Source of the DNA: Virgibacillus proomii
GTDB taxonomy: Bacteria > Bacillota > Bacilli > Bacillales > Amphibacillaceae
Reading direction: 5' to 3'
DNA: 64,000 nt
Assembly: GCF_018916875.1 (NCBI RefSeq)
Contig: NZ_JAHLNO010000013.1
Location: 26,421 to 90,420 of the forward strand
Positions 54,127 through 63,648 of this stretch are shown piece by piece (within the stretch, counting starts at the first letter, position 1; the number at the start of each line of letters is the position of its first letter). The notes beneath the pieces are model-generated. The model ran no database searches. It was not told the DNA's origin and saw only the letters and a list, made by a program, of their open reading frames with translations. Both the position numbers and the translations under genes were made by a program.

Positions 54127-55485
54127 TTAGATAATTTTTCCCGGGTTTAAAATATGTTTAGGATCCAATGCTGTTTTTAGCTTTCGCATCACTTCAAGTG
54201 CTTCCCCATGCTCTTTTTTCTGATATTTAGTTTTACCAATACCAACACCATGCTCACCTGTACATGTTCCACCGCAAGCTAATGCAAAAGAAACAATTTC
54301 TTCATTTACCTTATTAGCCTTAGCAAGATCATGGGGATTATTAACGTCGATCATCATTAAAATATGATAATTTCCATCACCAACATGTCCGACAATTCCC
54401 CCTGGAAGCCCGGAAGCATCGACAGCTTTCCGGCCATGTTTGATTGCATCCGCTAATTTAGAAACAGGCACACAAATATCTGTTACCATTTGTTTTTTTC
54501 CCGGATAATGGTGCAAATATGCATAAGCTGTATTGTGTCTTGCTTCCCATAACTGATTTCTCAGAGCAGTATCTGATTCAAATGCTAAATCCTGACATTC
54601 ATGGTCGTGTAATATTTCCTTTGCAAAAGCAACATCCTGCTTTAGACCAGCTTCATTACCGTGAAATTCTAAAAAAATAGTTGGAGCTTCAAAATAAGTG
54701 GTATCATTAAATTGATTAATCTGCTTCATGGATTGTTCATCCACTAATTCAACCCTTGCTACAGGGATTCCCGCTTGCAACATATGGATAACAGCTTCAA
54801 CAGCATCATCCAATGTTAAAAAGGTCGCTCGTCCTGCCATCATTTCCTCTGGGATACCATGGATTTTTAACGTAAGCTCTGTAAAACAACCTAATACTCC
54901 TTCCGAACCAACAAATAAACCATTTAAATGTATTCCGGAAGATGATTTTGCTGCCATACTCCCTGTATGAATAATTGTACCATCTGCCAATACTACTTCT
55001 AAATCACGAACCTGGTCCCGCATAACCCCATATTTTACAGATGTAGTTCCACTTGCATTCGTTGCAGCCATTCCCCCTAAGGTTGCATCTGCTCCAGGAT
55101 CAACGGAAAAAAATAATCCATATTTTTTCAGTTCTTTTTCCAGTTGTTTTCTTGTTACCCCAGGTTGTACCTTCACTAGAAAATCATCAGGCAGCACTTC
55201 TAAAATTTGATTCATCCATGAAAAATCAATCGTAATTCCTTTTTGATATGGAATGACACTACCTTCTAAACTAGACCCTAATCCGAAAGGGACGACCGGT
55301 ATCCGATTTATAGCCGCCACTTTCATCACTTCACTAACTTCCTTCGCTGATTTTGGATAAACAACAACATCCGGTAATTCCGGTGTATGGTACGATTCAT
55401 CTGAACTATGCTGCTTTCGGATTGTCTCGTTCGTACTTATTTGTCCAGATGGTAAGACTTGCGCTAGTGCTTCTAAGACGGACAA
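54127..55485 (-). CDS. glcD: FAD-binding 2-hydroxyacid oxidase, GlcD type
   Basis: 452 residues. N-terminal FAD-binding (PCMH/VAO) domain with PDVVVYPKSAKEVSEVMKVA, VPFGLGSSLEGSV and ATLGGMAATNASGTTSVKYG; C-terminal FAD-oxidase domain with GHVGDGNYH and GTCTGEHGVGIGKTKY. It oxidises glycolate or D-lactate; in Bacillus the homologues are annotated glycolate oxidase subunit D. No glcE or glcF follows, so it may act alone as a D-lactate dehydrogenase-like enzyme. A GGGAGGGAG site precedes the start. A family-1 repeat lies immediately downstream. Confidence 0.87.
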   Translation of the reverse strand: MSVLEALAQVLPSGQISTNETIRKQHSSDESYHTPELPDVVVYPKSAKEVSEVMKVAAINRIPVVPFGLGSSLEGSVIPYQKGITIDFSWMNQILEVLPDDFLVKVQPGVTRKQLEKELKKYGLFFSVDPGADATLGGMAATNASGTTSVKYGVMRDQVRDLEVVLADGTIIHTGSMAAKSSSGIHLNGLFVGSEGVLGCFTELTLKIHGIPEEMMAGRATFLTLDDAVEAVIHMLQAGIPVARVELVDEQSMKQINQFNDTTYFEAPTIFLEFHGNEAGLKQDVAFAKEILHDHECQDLAFESDTALRNQLWEARHNTAYAYLHHYPGKKQMVTDICVPVSKLADAIKHGRKAVDASGLPGGIVGHVGDGNYHILMMIDVNNPHDLAKANKVNEEIVSFALACGGTCTGEHGVGIGKTKYQKKEHGEALEVMRKLKTALDPKHILNPGKII

Positions 55486-55703
55486 TGCATCTCCCTCCCT
55501 TTTTGCTTTTAGAATGTATATCTATTTAATTTTAAACAATGGGAATAGTAGAACAATTAAATGCACAACTATGGATTTTTTTATATTACATAACGGTTGT
55601 ACCCTTAATAAACAAAGGGGATTCATTACAAATTTTATCCCATTTATATAAATAATTACATGTAATTAAATCCTGTTTCTTCTGACCTTCATTGCAATAA
55701 CAA

Positions 55704-56033
55704 TTAAGATACTGGTGTTCCATTTTTCACCCTTTGATCTGGTGCTAATAACACAACATCACCTGCTTTTGGTACGCCCCCTAGAACAAGTACTTCCGAT
55801 TTAAACCCGGCGATTCGCAGAGATGGAAAATTAACCACTGCTGTTACCTGTCTACCGACTAAATCTCTGGGTTGATACCGTTCGGTAATTTGGGCAGATG
55901 ATTGTTTTATCCCTAAATTACCAAAATCAATATACAGCTTAATTGCTGGTGTCCTCGCTTCGGTAAAAGGCTCTGCCTTCGTTACCGTCCCAATTCGTAT
56001 GTCTAATTTTTGAAAGTCCTCCATACTTGCCAT
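55704..56033 (-). CDS. csaA: CsaA, tRNA-binding/chaperone protein
   Basis: 109 residues from the ATG at 56033, with AGGAGT 9-10 nt upstream (the frame opens 3 codons earlier). It is a single EMAP-II/tRNA-binding OB fold: [72 protein letters not shown]. It closely follows B. subtilis CsaA throughout, a dimeric protein with chaperone-like and protein-export activity that also binds tRNA. Monocistronic. Confidence 0.93.
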   Translation of the reverse strand: MASMEDFQKLDIRIGTVTKAEPFTEARTPAIKLYIDFGNLGIKQSSAQITERYQPRDLVGRQVTAVVNFPSLRIAGFKSEVLVLGGVPKAGDVVLLAPDQRVKNGTPVS

Positions 56034-56139
56034 AAAAAACACTCCTTTAAAAATGATCTAAAGTCATCAGAAAATCCTTGTAGGTTTAAACTCAATACTG
56101 TACTTCCATTGTGAAAGTCTTAAGACGCGTCTTTTCTTA

Positions 56140-56330
56140 TTGGCTAGGAAACGATATCCAAACGGATATCTTTTTTAAACATAGCTTCGTCTAACCTGAG
56201 GTTCGTACTGCTAGCAAACTTCGACCTTCTCCCTACGATAAGTCAACATCGGTTCGAATCTAAAGGAAGGCCGACTAAAAGTGGGCTTCTTGCCCAATGT
56301 CGACATCCCCCTGCTGCAGACATGTTTTCT
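56140..56330 (-). repeat. Family-5 repeat, inverted copy
   Basis: On the minus strand: GGGGGATGTCGACATTGGGC, GCCCACTTTTAGTCGGCC, TTCCTTTAGATTCGAACCGA, GAAGGTCGAAGTTTGCTAGC, AGACGAAGCTATGTTT, GATATCCGTTTGGATATCG. Confidence 0.65.
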
Positions 56331-56344
56331 TTATTTTGAATGTA

Positions 56345-56488
56345 AGATGCCGTATTTCATTTGAAAAATGTTAGCGACACATCGCACGAAGAAAAAGAGA
56401 TTGTCTTTTTCAAGGACAAGAAAAGCTACGTTAGCGGCACATCGCGATTTTTTCAAGGACGCTTGCCAACTTAGCTTTTTCACTTTAT
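56345..56488 (-). repeat. Family-1 element, minisatellite-type, head of a tandem array
   Basis: On the minus strand: ATAAAGTGAAAAAGC, then CCTTGAAAAAATCGCGATGTG, GTAGCTTTTCTTGTCCTTG, AAAAAGACAATCTCTTTTTC, TTCGTGCGATGTG, and a decayed right end ACGGCATCTTACATTCAA. Its left ATAAA is shared with the next copy (56484-56488). Confidence 0.65.
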
Positions 56489-56782
56489 CCCGCATGTAAG
56501 GTGCCGTAATTCTCCCCCTTCAAGAGTTAAAGGAACACGGAGAAGTCGAAGTGAGAGATAACGGCACCTAAATCCCCGATTCGTTCAACTAACATTCAAG
56601 GAGAAAAGCACTCCTTAAATGAAGTTTCACTTTATCCCGCATGTAAGGTGCCGTAATTCTCCCCCTTCAAGAGTTAAAGGAACACGGAGAAGTCGAAGTG
56701 AGAGATAACGGCACCTAAATCCCCGATTCGTTCAACTAACATTCAAGGAGAAAAGCACTCCTTAAATGAAGTTTCACTTTAT
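56484..56782 (-). repeat. Two identical family-1 elements in tandem (subfamily C)
   Basis: A 147-bp unit (142-bp core plus ATAAA) occurs twice without any difference: cores 56489-56630 and 56636-56777, with ATAAA/TTTAT at 56484, 56631 and 56778. Stem 1 is TTTAAGGAG/CTCCTTGAA, stem 2 GGTGCCGT/ACGGCACC. Confidence 0.95.
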
Positions 56783-56869
56783 AGAAATTATCCAGTTTGT
56801 ACGTTGTTAACCGAAACATGAGTTTTTGTGTCTAGTTTATAGTTCAAGTGCTTGCCTTTTGTTAAATTA

Positions 56870-58117
56870 TTATTCCCGTATTTGTCCTTCTCCATATATA
56901 TAGAATTTACTAGATGTAAGTGCAGATAGCCCCATTGGCCCTCTTGCATGTAGTTTTTGTGTACTAATACCGATTTCTGCACCATATCCGAATTCAAATC
57001 CATCTGTAAACCGTGTTGAAGCATTATGATAGACTGCTGCTGCATCAACATGTTGCTGGAAGAACTCCGCATTTGCTCTATCACTTGTAATAATTGCTTC
57101 TGAATGCTTTGTACCATACGTATTTATATGGTCAACTGCTTCTGTACATGAATCAACCACTTTTACACTAATTGCTAAATCAAGGTATTCAGTTTGCCAG
57201 TCTTCTTCCGTTGCCCTGACTGCTTTTGGGAAAGCTTGAGCAACTGTTTCATCTCCGTAAATAACCACTTGATTCTGCTGTAATTGACCTAACAAATGAA
57301 CGCCATGTTCATGGAACCATTCTTTATGAATTAATAAAGATTCAATCGCATTACAAACGGATGGTCGTTGTAATTTAGCATTTAGTACAATGTTTTTCGC
57401 TAAATTTTCATCAGCAGATGCATCAATAAAGATATGACAATTTCCTGCGCCAGTTTCAATGACTGGAACAGTAGAAGAACGAATCACTGTCTCTATTAAA
57501 TTTTTCCCCCCTCGAGGAATCAATACATCTAAATACTCATTTAATGTAAACAGTTCTTTTGCCGAATCTCTGCTCGTATCTTCGATTAACTGTACTGCAT
57601 CCAAAGGTAGTTTACTTTTGGACAAAGCCCGATGAATAGAAGCCACTAATGCACGGTTTGAATATTTAGCTGAAGAGCTTCCCCGTAGTATAACAGCATT
57701 CCCTGTTTTTAAAGAAAGTGTTGCAGCATCAATCGTTACATTTGGTCTAGCTTCATAAATCATGCCGATAACTCCGATTGGGACGCGTTTTCTTTCAACC
57801 CGTAAGCCATTATCCTTTGTAATCGTCTCAAGTACTTCACCAATAGGATCTTGTAAATCGATTAATTGATATATCGCATCATGCATTCCTTTAACTCGGT
57901 CCTTATTTAACATAATCCTATCTAAGACCGATTCGGATAAACCTTTCTGTTTTCCATCCTCTAAATCCTTTTGGTTTTCTTGCAAAATGTCCTCCTCATC
58001 CTGTAAAAGCTGATCAGCAATTAATCGAAGGGCTTCATTTTTCTCCGCCGTAGTTACCCCATTTAATTGATAACTAGAAGCCTTCGCAAGTTTTCCTTTT
58101 TTTTGTACTTCTGACAT
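56870..58117 (-). CDS. proA: Gamma-glutamyl phosphate reductase
   Basis: A 415-residue member of the aldehyde dehydrogenase superfamily; it reduces gamma-glutamyl phosphate to glutamate semialdehyde with NADPH, the second step to proline. Motifs: [48 protein letters not shown], the catalytic Cys in [12 protein letters not shown], and [11 protein letters not shown] near the C-terminus. It follows proB by 67 bp in a proBA operon governed by a proline T-box. In a salt-tolerant bacterium proline may also serve as an osmolyte (inference). Confidence 0.95.
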   Translation of the reverse strand: MSEVQKKGKLAKASSYQLNGVTTAEKNEALRLIADQLLQDEEDILQENQKDLEDGKQKGLSESVLDRIMLNKDRVKGMHDAIYQLIDLQDPIGEVLETITKDNGLRVERKRVPIGVIGMIYEARPNVTIDAATLSLKTGNAVILRGSSSAKYSNRALVASIHRALSKSKLPLDAVQLIEDTSRDSAKELFTLNEYLDVLIPRGGKNLIETVIRSSTVPVIETGAGNCHIFIDASADENLAKNIVLNAKLQRPSVCNAIESLLIHKEWFHEHGVHLLGQLQQNQVVIYGDETVAQAFPKAVRATEEDWQTEYLDLAISVKVVDSCTEAVDHINTYGTKHSEAIITSDRANAEFFQQHVDAAAVYHNASTRFTDGFEFGYGAEIGISTQKLHARGPMGLSALTSSKFYIYGEGQIRE

Positions 58118-58183
58118 GATACTCCTCCTCCTATTTATGAATAGCTAGTAATGACACTAGTTGCTAACCTATACACTCATCCT

Positions 58184-59272
58184 TTATGTTAGCCTTACCC
58201 AGCGATCCCGATGAATCACCCTTGAAGATAGGCTAGGCGTGTTGCTGTTCCTTAATGCTATTTCTTTCATGACAACATCTCTTGAACAACTGACTTCGCC
58301 TTTTCCGATTAGTCCTTTGCTTCCATAAACTTCTACGACATCTCCTTCTTTAAAAGCACCGGTTACTTTACGAATCCCAGCAGCAAGAAGGCTTGCACCT
58401 TGATGTAAGAGGGCTTCCTCTGCCCCACCATCAATATAGATTTGCCCGGTTGGCTCTGAATGTAGCGCAATCCATTGTTTATTTGTGGTAATCGATCCTT
58501 TTGCAGGATTAGAGATATACGTACCATCTCCGTTTCCTTCGATTATGTTTAACAGCTTATCGCTACCTTGTCCTGTACCAATAAAGACACTAACACCTAA
58601 TGAAAGTGCCATTTTAGCAGCTTCCAACTTTGATTTCATTCCTCCTGTTCCGACAGCAGAGCCATTAACATCTGCTAAAGCAATCATCTCCTCTGTAACA
58701 TTATCCAAATAATCATATTTTAACGCATTTGGATTGTGACGAGGATTTCCATTATATAAACCATTTATATCGGTTAGCATAATTAATTGATCAGCGTGCA
58801 CGATCCCACTTACTAAAGCAGAAAGCATATCATTATCACCAAAAGTAAGCTCTTTAATCGATACCGTATCATTTTCATTAATAATCGGAATAACACGACG
58901 CTCTAAAAGTTCCATTAGCGTATTAAATGCATTTTTGTACCTTTCTCGATCTTTAAAATCATCTCTCGTTAATAATAACTGTGCGGCTCTTAAATCGAAC
59001 TCTGAGAATTTTTCCATATATGTCTGAATCAATAGTCCTTGACCGGCTGCTGCAGCCGCTTGTTTTCCTTTTAAAGTAACCGGTCTGGACGCATAACCAA
59101 TTTGTGGAAAACCTGCAGCAACCGCTCCCGATGAAACTAAGATAACATCATGATTGTGTTCGCGAAGCTTGGCAATAGCTTGAACATGTTCTGTCAGTTT
59201 TTCTTCGTCCATCTCTCCATGTACATTTGTTAAAGAGCTACTTCCAATTTTGACAACAATTCTCTGTTTCAC
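58184..59272 (-). CDS. proB: Glutamate 5-kinase
   Basis: About 362 residues: amino-acid-kinase domain (VVKIGSSSLTN, VSSGAVAAGF, NENDTVSIKELTFGDND, GTGGMKSKLEAAKMAL) and a C-terminal PUA domain from about residue 275. It phosphorylates glutamate, the first and feedback-controlled step of proline synthesis. The frame opens at 59293, but AGGAG lies 8 nt before the GTG at 59272, giving MKQRIVVKIG, the expected N-terminus. The T-box leader lies directly upstream. Confidence 0.94.
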   Translation of the reverse strand: MKQRIVVKIGSSSLTNVHGEMDEEKLTEHVQAIAKLREHNHDVILVSSGAVAAGFPQIGYASRPVTLKGKQAAAAAGQGLLIQTYMEKFSEFDLRAAQLLLTRDDFKDRERYKNAFNTLMELLERRVIPIINENDTVSIKELTFGDNDMLSALVSGIVHADQLIMLTDINGLYNGNPRHNPNALKYDYLDNVTEEMIALADVNGSAVGTGGMKSKLEAAKMALSLGVSVFIGTGQGSDKLLNIIEGNGDGTYISNPAKGSITTNKQWIALHSEPTGQIYIDGGAEEALLHQGASLLAAGIRKVTGAFKEGDVVEVYGSKGLIGKGEVSCSRDVVMKEIALRNSNTPSLSSRVIHRDRWVRLT

Positions 59273-59329
59273 TTTACATACTCCTATTCCCAATATCTTT
59301 TCAAATTATAATGGTTTATTTCTTGTAAA

Positions 59330-59580
59330 AAAAGCCCAATCATCCTTAGAAATAAGGACGAAAGAGCTTCTTCCGCGGTACCACCTATTTTGAATGTGTC
59401 AAATCACATCCCGCTTTCATTCAATAACGCCGAGATAGCGCTCACTTTTGTGAGACTCGAAAGGCAGGTTCTGTGGCTTCAAGTGTAGGAAGCTTCCAGC
59501 TATTAACTTCCTCTCTCTGGCACCGAACAAACCACATACTATTCCTTTCTTACCGTTCAACTATGTTTTATAGATATTAT
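59330..59580 (-). promoter_or_regulatory. Proline T-box leader of proBA
   Basis: Minus strand: AGAGAGAGGAAG Stem I segment; a specifier region CAGAACCTGCC with CCT (Pro); the T-box core AGGTGGTACCGCGG (59386-59372); and a terminator GCTCTTTCGTCCTT ... AAGGATGATTGGGC with T7. Uncharged tRNA-Pro would relieve termination and switch on proBA. Confidence 0.93.
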
Positions 59581-59662
59581 GGATAGAAAAACAAGGAATG
59601 TCAACTGTTTTTACAAGTTTCCTTTGCAACCTTTTAACCAATTAGTACTTTATTTCCCTTGT

Positions 59663-61081
59663 TTATCTGCCAATTTGTACATTTTTCGATTCCGATCGTT
59701 TTATAAAAAACGATAAAACTAGTGCAATAATCGCAAATAACCCAGCGACAATAAAAGAAATATTTACCCCGTGGATCAAGCCTTCTACTCCTTTATCAGG
59801 AAGTGCTGTACTGGTCATAACAGTTACTAATAAGGCTGTCCCAACTGCACCAGCTACTTGTCTCATTGTATTATTCATTGCCGTTCCATGGGGAATCAAA
59901 TGGAAAGGTAACTGATTTAAACCAGCTGTTGTTACAGGCATCATAACCATAGCTATTCCCAGCATACGTATTGCGTTTACGGTAGCTAAATACGTAAATG
60001 TTGTTGTTATAGATAAATTGGTAAACATAAACGTTGTTATCGTTACAATCGTTAAACCGATAATGGAAAGCCAGCGTGCACCAAATTGATCAAATAATCT
60101 GCCGGTAATTGGATTCATAATTCCCATTACAACTGCTCCTGGTAAAAGCATTAAGCCCGATTCCAAAGCAGAAAAACCAAGCATATTTTGTGCAAGTAAC
60201 GGGAGAATAACTGCAGCCCCAATCATAGCCATAAAGGTAACCATACCTAGCGCAGTCGTAAGCGAAAATATTGAATAACGAAACACGCGGAACTCAAGAA
60301 TTGGTTGTTCTAGCTTCAACTGTCTGAGGATAAAGAAAGTCAACGTAATAGCGCCAATAATTAACGAAAGGATCACCTGTATGCTTCCCCATCCACTATT
60401 ACCAGCAACACTAAATCCATATAATAGTCCACCAAAGCCTAGTGTTGAAAGAATAATAGATAGAACATCCACCTTTGGATAAGTTTGTTTGGTGATGTTT
60501 TTCAAAATAAAATAAGCAATAATGATATCAAGGATAACTATTGGTAATATGACATAAAACACACTTCTCCACGGAAAGTGTTCAACTAGCCATCCAGATA
60601 AAGTCGGGCCAATGGCTGGTGCAAAGGCAATAACTAATCCAAACATTCCCATCGCTGTTCCACGTTTTTCCATTGGAAAGATGAGAAATAAAATGGTTTG
60701 CATTAATGGCATCATTATTCCCGCAGCAGCAGCCTGAGCCACGCGTCCGGCCATCAACGTAGAGAAATTAGGAGCTACCGCACAAATAAGTGTCCCAATA
60801 GCAAACATACTTAGTGCAGTTAAAAACAATCCCCTTGTCGTAAAACGTTCAATTAAAAATGCAGTAATAGGTATCATTATCCCGTTAACTAGCATAAAAA
60901 TAGATTGCAACCATTGAACGGTATTAGCATCCAACTGTAAATCGACCATAATTTTAGGCAATGCTGTAGCTAATAACGTCTGGTTTAAAATAGCGACGAA
61001 AGCTCCCGAAATAAGTACGATAATTAATGGTACTTTATTTATCTCTGTTGGATCATTTGTTGGCGTATTTGTAGTATTCAT
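59663..61081 (-). CDS. DHA2-family MFS multidrug exporter (14 segments)
   Basis: 472 residues with about 14 membrane segments. Start of the family pattern: VLISGAFVAILNQTLLATAL with motif D1, WLQSIFMLVNGIMIPITAFL, GRVAQAAAAGIMMPLMQTIL, motif C GPTLSGWLVEHFPWRSVFYV. It resembles Bacillus LmrB/Mdr-type proton-drug antiporters. GAGAGGAG lies before the ATG. It is monocistronic, with no regulator gene nearby. A decayed paralogue lies at 28975-29556. Confidence 0.9.
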   Translation of the reverse strand: MNTTNTPTNDPTEINKVPLIIVLISGAFVAILNQTLLATALPKIMVDLQLDANTVQWLQSIFMLVNGIMIPITAFLIERFTTRGLFLTALSMFAIGTLICAVAPNFSTLMAGRVAQAAAAGIMMPLMQTILFLIFPMEKRGTAMGMFGLVIAFAPAIGPTLSGWLVEHFPWRSVFYVILPIVILDIIIAYFILKNITKQTYPKVDVLSIILSTLGFGGLLYGFSVAGNSGWGSIQVILSLIIGAITLTFFILRQLKLEQPILEFRVFRYSIFSLTTALGMVTFMAMIGAAVILPLLAQNMLGFSALESGLMLLPGAVVMGIMNPITGRLFDQFGARWLSIIGLTIVTITTFMFTNLSITTTFTYLATVNAIRMLGIAMVMMPVTTAGLNQLPFHLIPHGTAMNNTMRQVAGAVGTALLVTVMTSTALPDKGVEGLIHGVNISFIVAGLFAIIALVLSFFIKRSESKNVQIGR

Positions 61082-61532
61082 ATTTTCTCTCCTTTCTAGT
61101 TATTCTATAGCTGTATCGTTCATTGAGAGCAATCTAAATCATTTTTCATGTCCGAACATACCCTCTTTTTACAAAGTGACAAGTAACATAATATCATATA
61201 GAAATCATTGAACAAACTATTTCGCTTTGACATAATTATTAACTTATTTCTCCGGTAAAGTTGTAACTGAAATACCTCTTAAAAAGAGATCGACAAAGTT
61301 TAACAAAACGTCACAAACTCGAAACGGAATATCCTGAACTTAGAATAGAGCACCACAAAGTCGGAATGAATCACTGTAAAGTTGAAACAACGTGTCATAA
61401 AAATCTGTTCCGTATTGAATGGACTTCTCTGCTAAAATTTTAGGTTTATTTTTTGCGAGAGAAAATGTAGTAGCGCCGAGCTGCTTAAATAATGACATTT
61501 AACTCATTGCATCTAGCCTATGTGTATTAAAG
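61082..61532. other. Non-coding stretch, nothing recognised
   Basis: About 450 bp upstream of the MFS gene. Short similar phrases recur by eye (AAAGTTGTAACTGAAA; CACAAAGTCGGAATGAATCA; TAAAGTTGAAACAACG), but no known repeat, ORF or RNA was found. Confidence 0.4.
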
Positions 61533-61578
61533 TAAAAAAAATCCACCGTAAGAGCCTGAAAGTGGATGATGGTGGATT
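61533..61578 (-). terminator. Terminator of the repeat-protein gene
   Basis: AATCCACC/GGTGGATT, with a further CATC-CACTTT loop stem, followed on the minus strand by TTTTTTTAC. It begins 18 bp after the stop. Confidence 0.75.
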
Positions 61579-61595
61579 ATAGCCTTATAAACCGT

Positions 61596-62330
61596 TTATT
61601 CAAATTTATAATGAAAAATACTATAAAATTTGCCATTATTAAATGGATAAAGGTTTAATTTTTTTGCCTCCGTAGCATGATTCACAATAATTTCCTCTAA
61701 TATTTCATTAGCGCTTTTATTTATGGTAAGTATCCCTAATTTTTCTGCAGTATGATACAATTTAGCTTCATGCACAGCTTCAATTAATTGTTTGATACTC
61801 TTTCCCTGCCGTTTTATTCCTAGTTGCTCTGCTTCTTTTTCCACTTCCATTGTAATTAGTTCATCTTCCAATGCAACTGTAGATTTTCCATTTATGTTTA
61901 GTCCTAATTGCTCTGCTTTTTGCTTAATATTTTTTTCGTGAACCTCTTTTGCTAATTCATTTGGCTTTTTATTCTCTGTATCAATCCCTAAATGGATAGC
62001 TTTTTCAACGATAATGGCATCATGTATTTCTTTTTTTAATTCATCTATTTTTTTCCCTTTTGTCTTTAAATTAAACCTTTTCGCTGCTTGCATTAAGAAC
62101 TCTTGCTCAACTTCACGCTTTAACTCACTTGCTGATCTTCCTTCAACATCTATTCCCAGTTCCCTCGCTTTATACATAATAATCGCCTTCTGATAACGTT
62201 GATACTCTTTGTCCTCTTGTTGTTTACTTTCCAATAAATACAAATCAACAAACTCCGCTGACACTGTATTTCCTAACAGACTAAACAGGAAACTAATCAT
62301 AACAACCACAAGAAATCGTGTTCTTCTCAT
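61596..62330 (-). CDS. Secreted protein of six 28-residue helical repeats
   Basis: 244 residues. A signal peptide (MRRTRFLVVVMISFLFSLLG, then NTVSAEF) with a likely cleavage after VSA at about residue 25. Then six tandem units of about 28 residues: each has a [KA]A..LGI.. start, a GKS/GRS-type turn and EL..E(V/I). Examples: KARELGIDVEGRSASELKRE; KAIHLGIDTENKKPNELAKE; EAEQLGIKRQGKSIKQLIEA. The pattern (helix, LGI, GKS, EL helix) looks like SAP/Rho-N-type helix-loop-helix motifs, unusual in a secreted protein. The function is unknown. It is monocistronic with its own terminator. Confidence 0.75.
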   Translation of the reverse strand: MRRTRFLVVVMISFLFSLLGNTVSAEFVDLYLLESKQQEDKEYQRYQKAIIMYKARELGIDVEGRSASELKREVEQEFLMQAAKRFNLKTKGKKIDELKKEIHDAIIVEKAIHLGIDTENKKPNELAKEVHEKNIKQKAEQLGLNINGKSTVALEDELITMEVEKEAEQLGIKRQGKSIKQLIEAVHEAKLYHTAEKLGILTINKSANEILEEIIVNHATEAKKLNLYPFNNGKFYSIFHYKFE

Positions 62331-62717
62331 AAAACCGTCCCTTTCTGCAACTCTCTATAGGCAAATAGCCTTCCCTTATTCTGTTAGATAATTTGAAACT
62401 TTATACAGGATATATTGTATGATATAGAAAGCTTCATTTATGGTAAAAAAATAGCCAATAAAATAAAAAAATTGTTATTAAGAATAAGAGAAACGATTGC
62501 AGAAACCTGTTATACACTTAATTTTAATTATAACACCACTATATGACTTCTGCGTTAAAATTATAATATTTTTATCCAATTGCATTGAAGTTAGCTCCCT
62601 CATTTTAGCGACTATTACATATTTATGAGAAAAACCATACAAAGGATGGGAAGTGAAACGGTGTTCGTATTATGCCATATATTTAAATTTCATTTGGCGA
62701 AAGGATTGATTTTGTCA
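62331..62717. other. Intergenic region, nothing recognised
   Basis: About 390 bp between divergent genes; AT-rich, no ORF with ribosome site, no repeat copy seen. Confidence 0.4.
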
Positions 62718-63127
62718 ATGAAAAAGAGTATGGTTGCTTTACTTATAACAATTCTTCTGTTGCTAAGCGGTTGTTCTCTGTTAGAAAAAGCAACGGATTC
62801 ATTCGGTTATGCCACGAAGCAACCGGATATATCAATAACTTAAGTGAGTTTGCTGAAGAAACATCATCATTAGAAACAGATCAATTGGTTGCACGTTTGG
62901 AAGATTTAACTGGTACAATAGAAAATTTTACTAAGATTGAACCGCCAACTATTGCAGAGGATATACATCAGGAGTTGACCAATAATAGTGAAGCGCTGTT
63001 GGAAATAACTAATAGTATTGTCGATCAAGGTGAAATTACAGTTGAATAACTACAAGAAACGGAGATTTACCAAACGATAGAAAATATCACATCTCTTAAA
63101 GTACAAATTGAACAGCTTGAATTATAA
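62718..63127 (+). pseudogene. DUF6376-like lipoprotein, frameshifted
   Basis: MKKSMVALLITILLLLSGCS is a clear lipoprotein signal with lipobox LLSGC, followed by LLEKATDSFGYATKQ. A shift near 62815-62825 is needed to continue as YINNLSEFAEETSSLETDQL, FTKIEPPTIAEDIHQELTNN. An in-frame TAA at 63047 then interrupts it before LQETEIYQTIENITSLKVQI and the true end at 63127. The order of motifs matches small Bacillus lipoproteins of the DUF6376 kind as I recall them. With an indel and a nonsense codon it is a pseudogene. Confidence 0.78.
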
Positions 63128-63139
63128 TATATAGGGATA

Positions 63140-63234
63140 CTACATGCCTTGAGATTCTTCATCTCCCAAGGCCATGTTGAACGGAATTTTGGCATGTAGA
63201 TGTTGTTATCTCCCACTTATACTTCTTATTCAAA
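63140..63234 (+). repeat. Family-1 element, left part only
   Basis: Stem 1 CATGCCTTGAGAT/ATCTCCCAAGGCCATG (another stem sequence, still paired), then TTGAACGG, GGCATGTAGATGTTGTTATCTCCCACTTA in part as in the other copies. It runs into the 3' end of fosB; the right arm is lost. Confidence 0.6.
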
Positions 63235-63648
63235 AAACTTCATATGTTTCTTTTCTTCTCTATAATAGGCTAACCGATCAGCTAAACTTCCCGTATGGAA
63301 TTCAAATTTATGTCCATCTGGATCTGTAAAATAAATGGATTGCTTATCCCGCTTATCCCTTTTTCTCCCCTCCAAAATATTTACATGTAGCGCTTTCAGT
63401 TTGTTATACATTGCTTGAAAATCATCTTCATCAATCGTAAATGCAATATGTGTATAAGACTGATGAATTTCCTGACGTGGAATGTCTTTTTCCTCATTTA
63501 AAGCAAGCCATAGTCCGTTTAAATCAAAATAGGCTGTTCGCCTTCCCTGAACTAGTAGCGTGGCATCAAAGACTTGCTGATAAAATTTAATGGATCTTTC
63601 TAAGTCAGAAACGGAAAATAATAAATGATTAATCCCCTGAATATTCAT
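63226..63648 (-). CDS. fosB: Metallothiol transferase FosB (fosfomycin resistance)
   Basis: A 140-residue VOC-fold enzyme. [69 protein letters not shown] follow FosB closely. Metal ligands H8, H67 and E116 are all present. It opens the epoxide of fosfomycin with bacillithiol (or cysteine), using Mg2+ or Mn2+. Intrinsic chromosomal copies are common in Bacillaceae. GGGAGGAA precedes the ATG. The last codons overlap the edge of a repeat remnant, and the C-terminus (HMKFFE) is of normal length. Confidence 0.94.
   Translation of the reverse strand: MNIQGINHLLFSVSDLERSIKFYQQVFDATLLVQGRRTAYFDLNGLWLALNEEKDIPRQEIHQSYTHIAFTIDEDDFQAMYNKLKALHVNILEGRKRDKRDKQSIYFTDPDGHKFEFHTGSLADRLAYYREEKKHMKFFE

Noticed and set aside
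56788..57117. 109-residue minus-strand frame ([11 protein letters not shown]...)
   Set aside because: It lies out of frame inside the end of proA.
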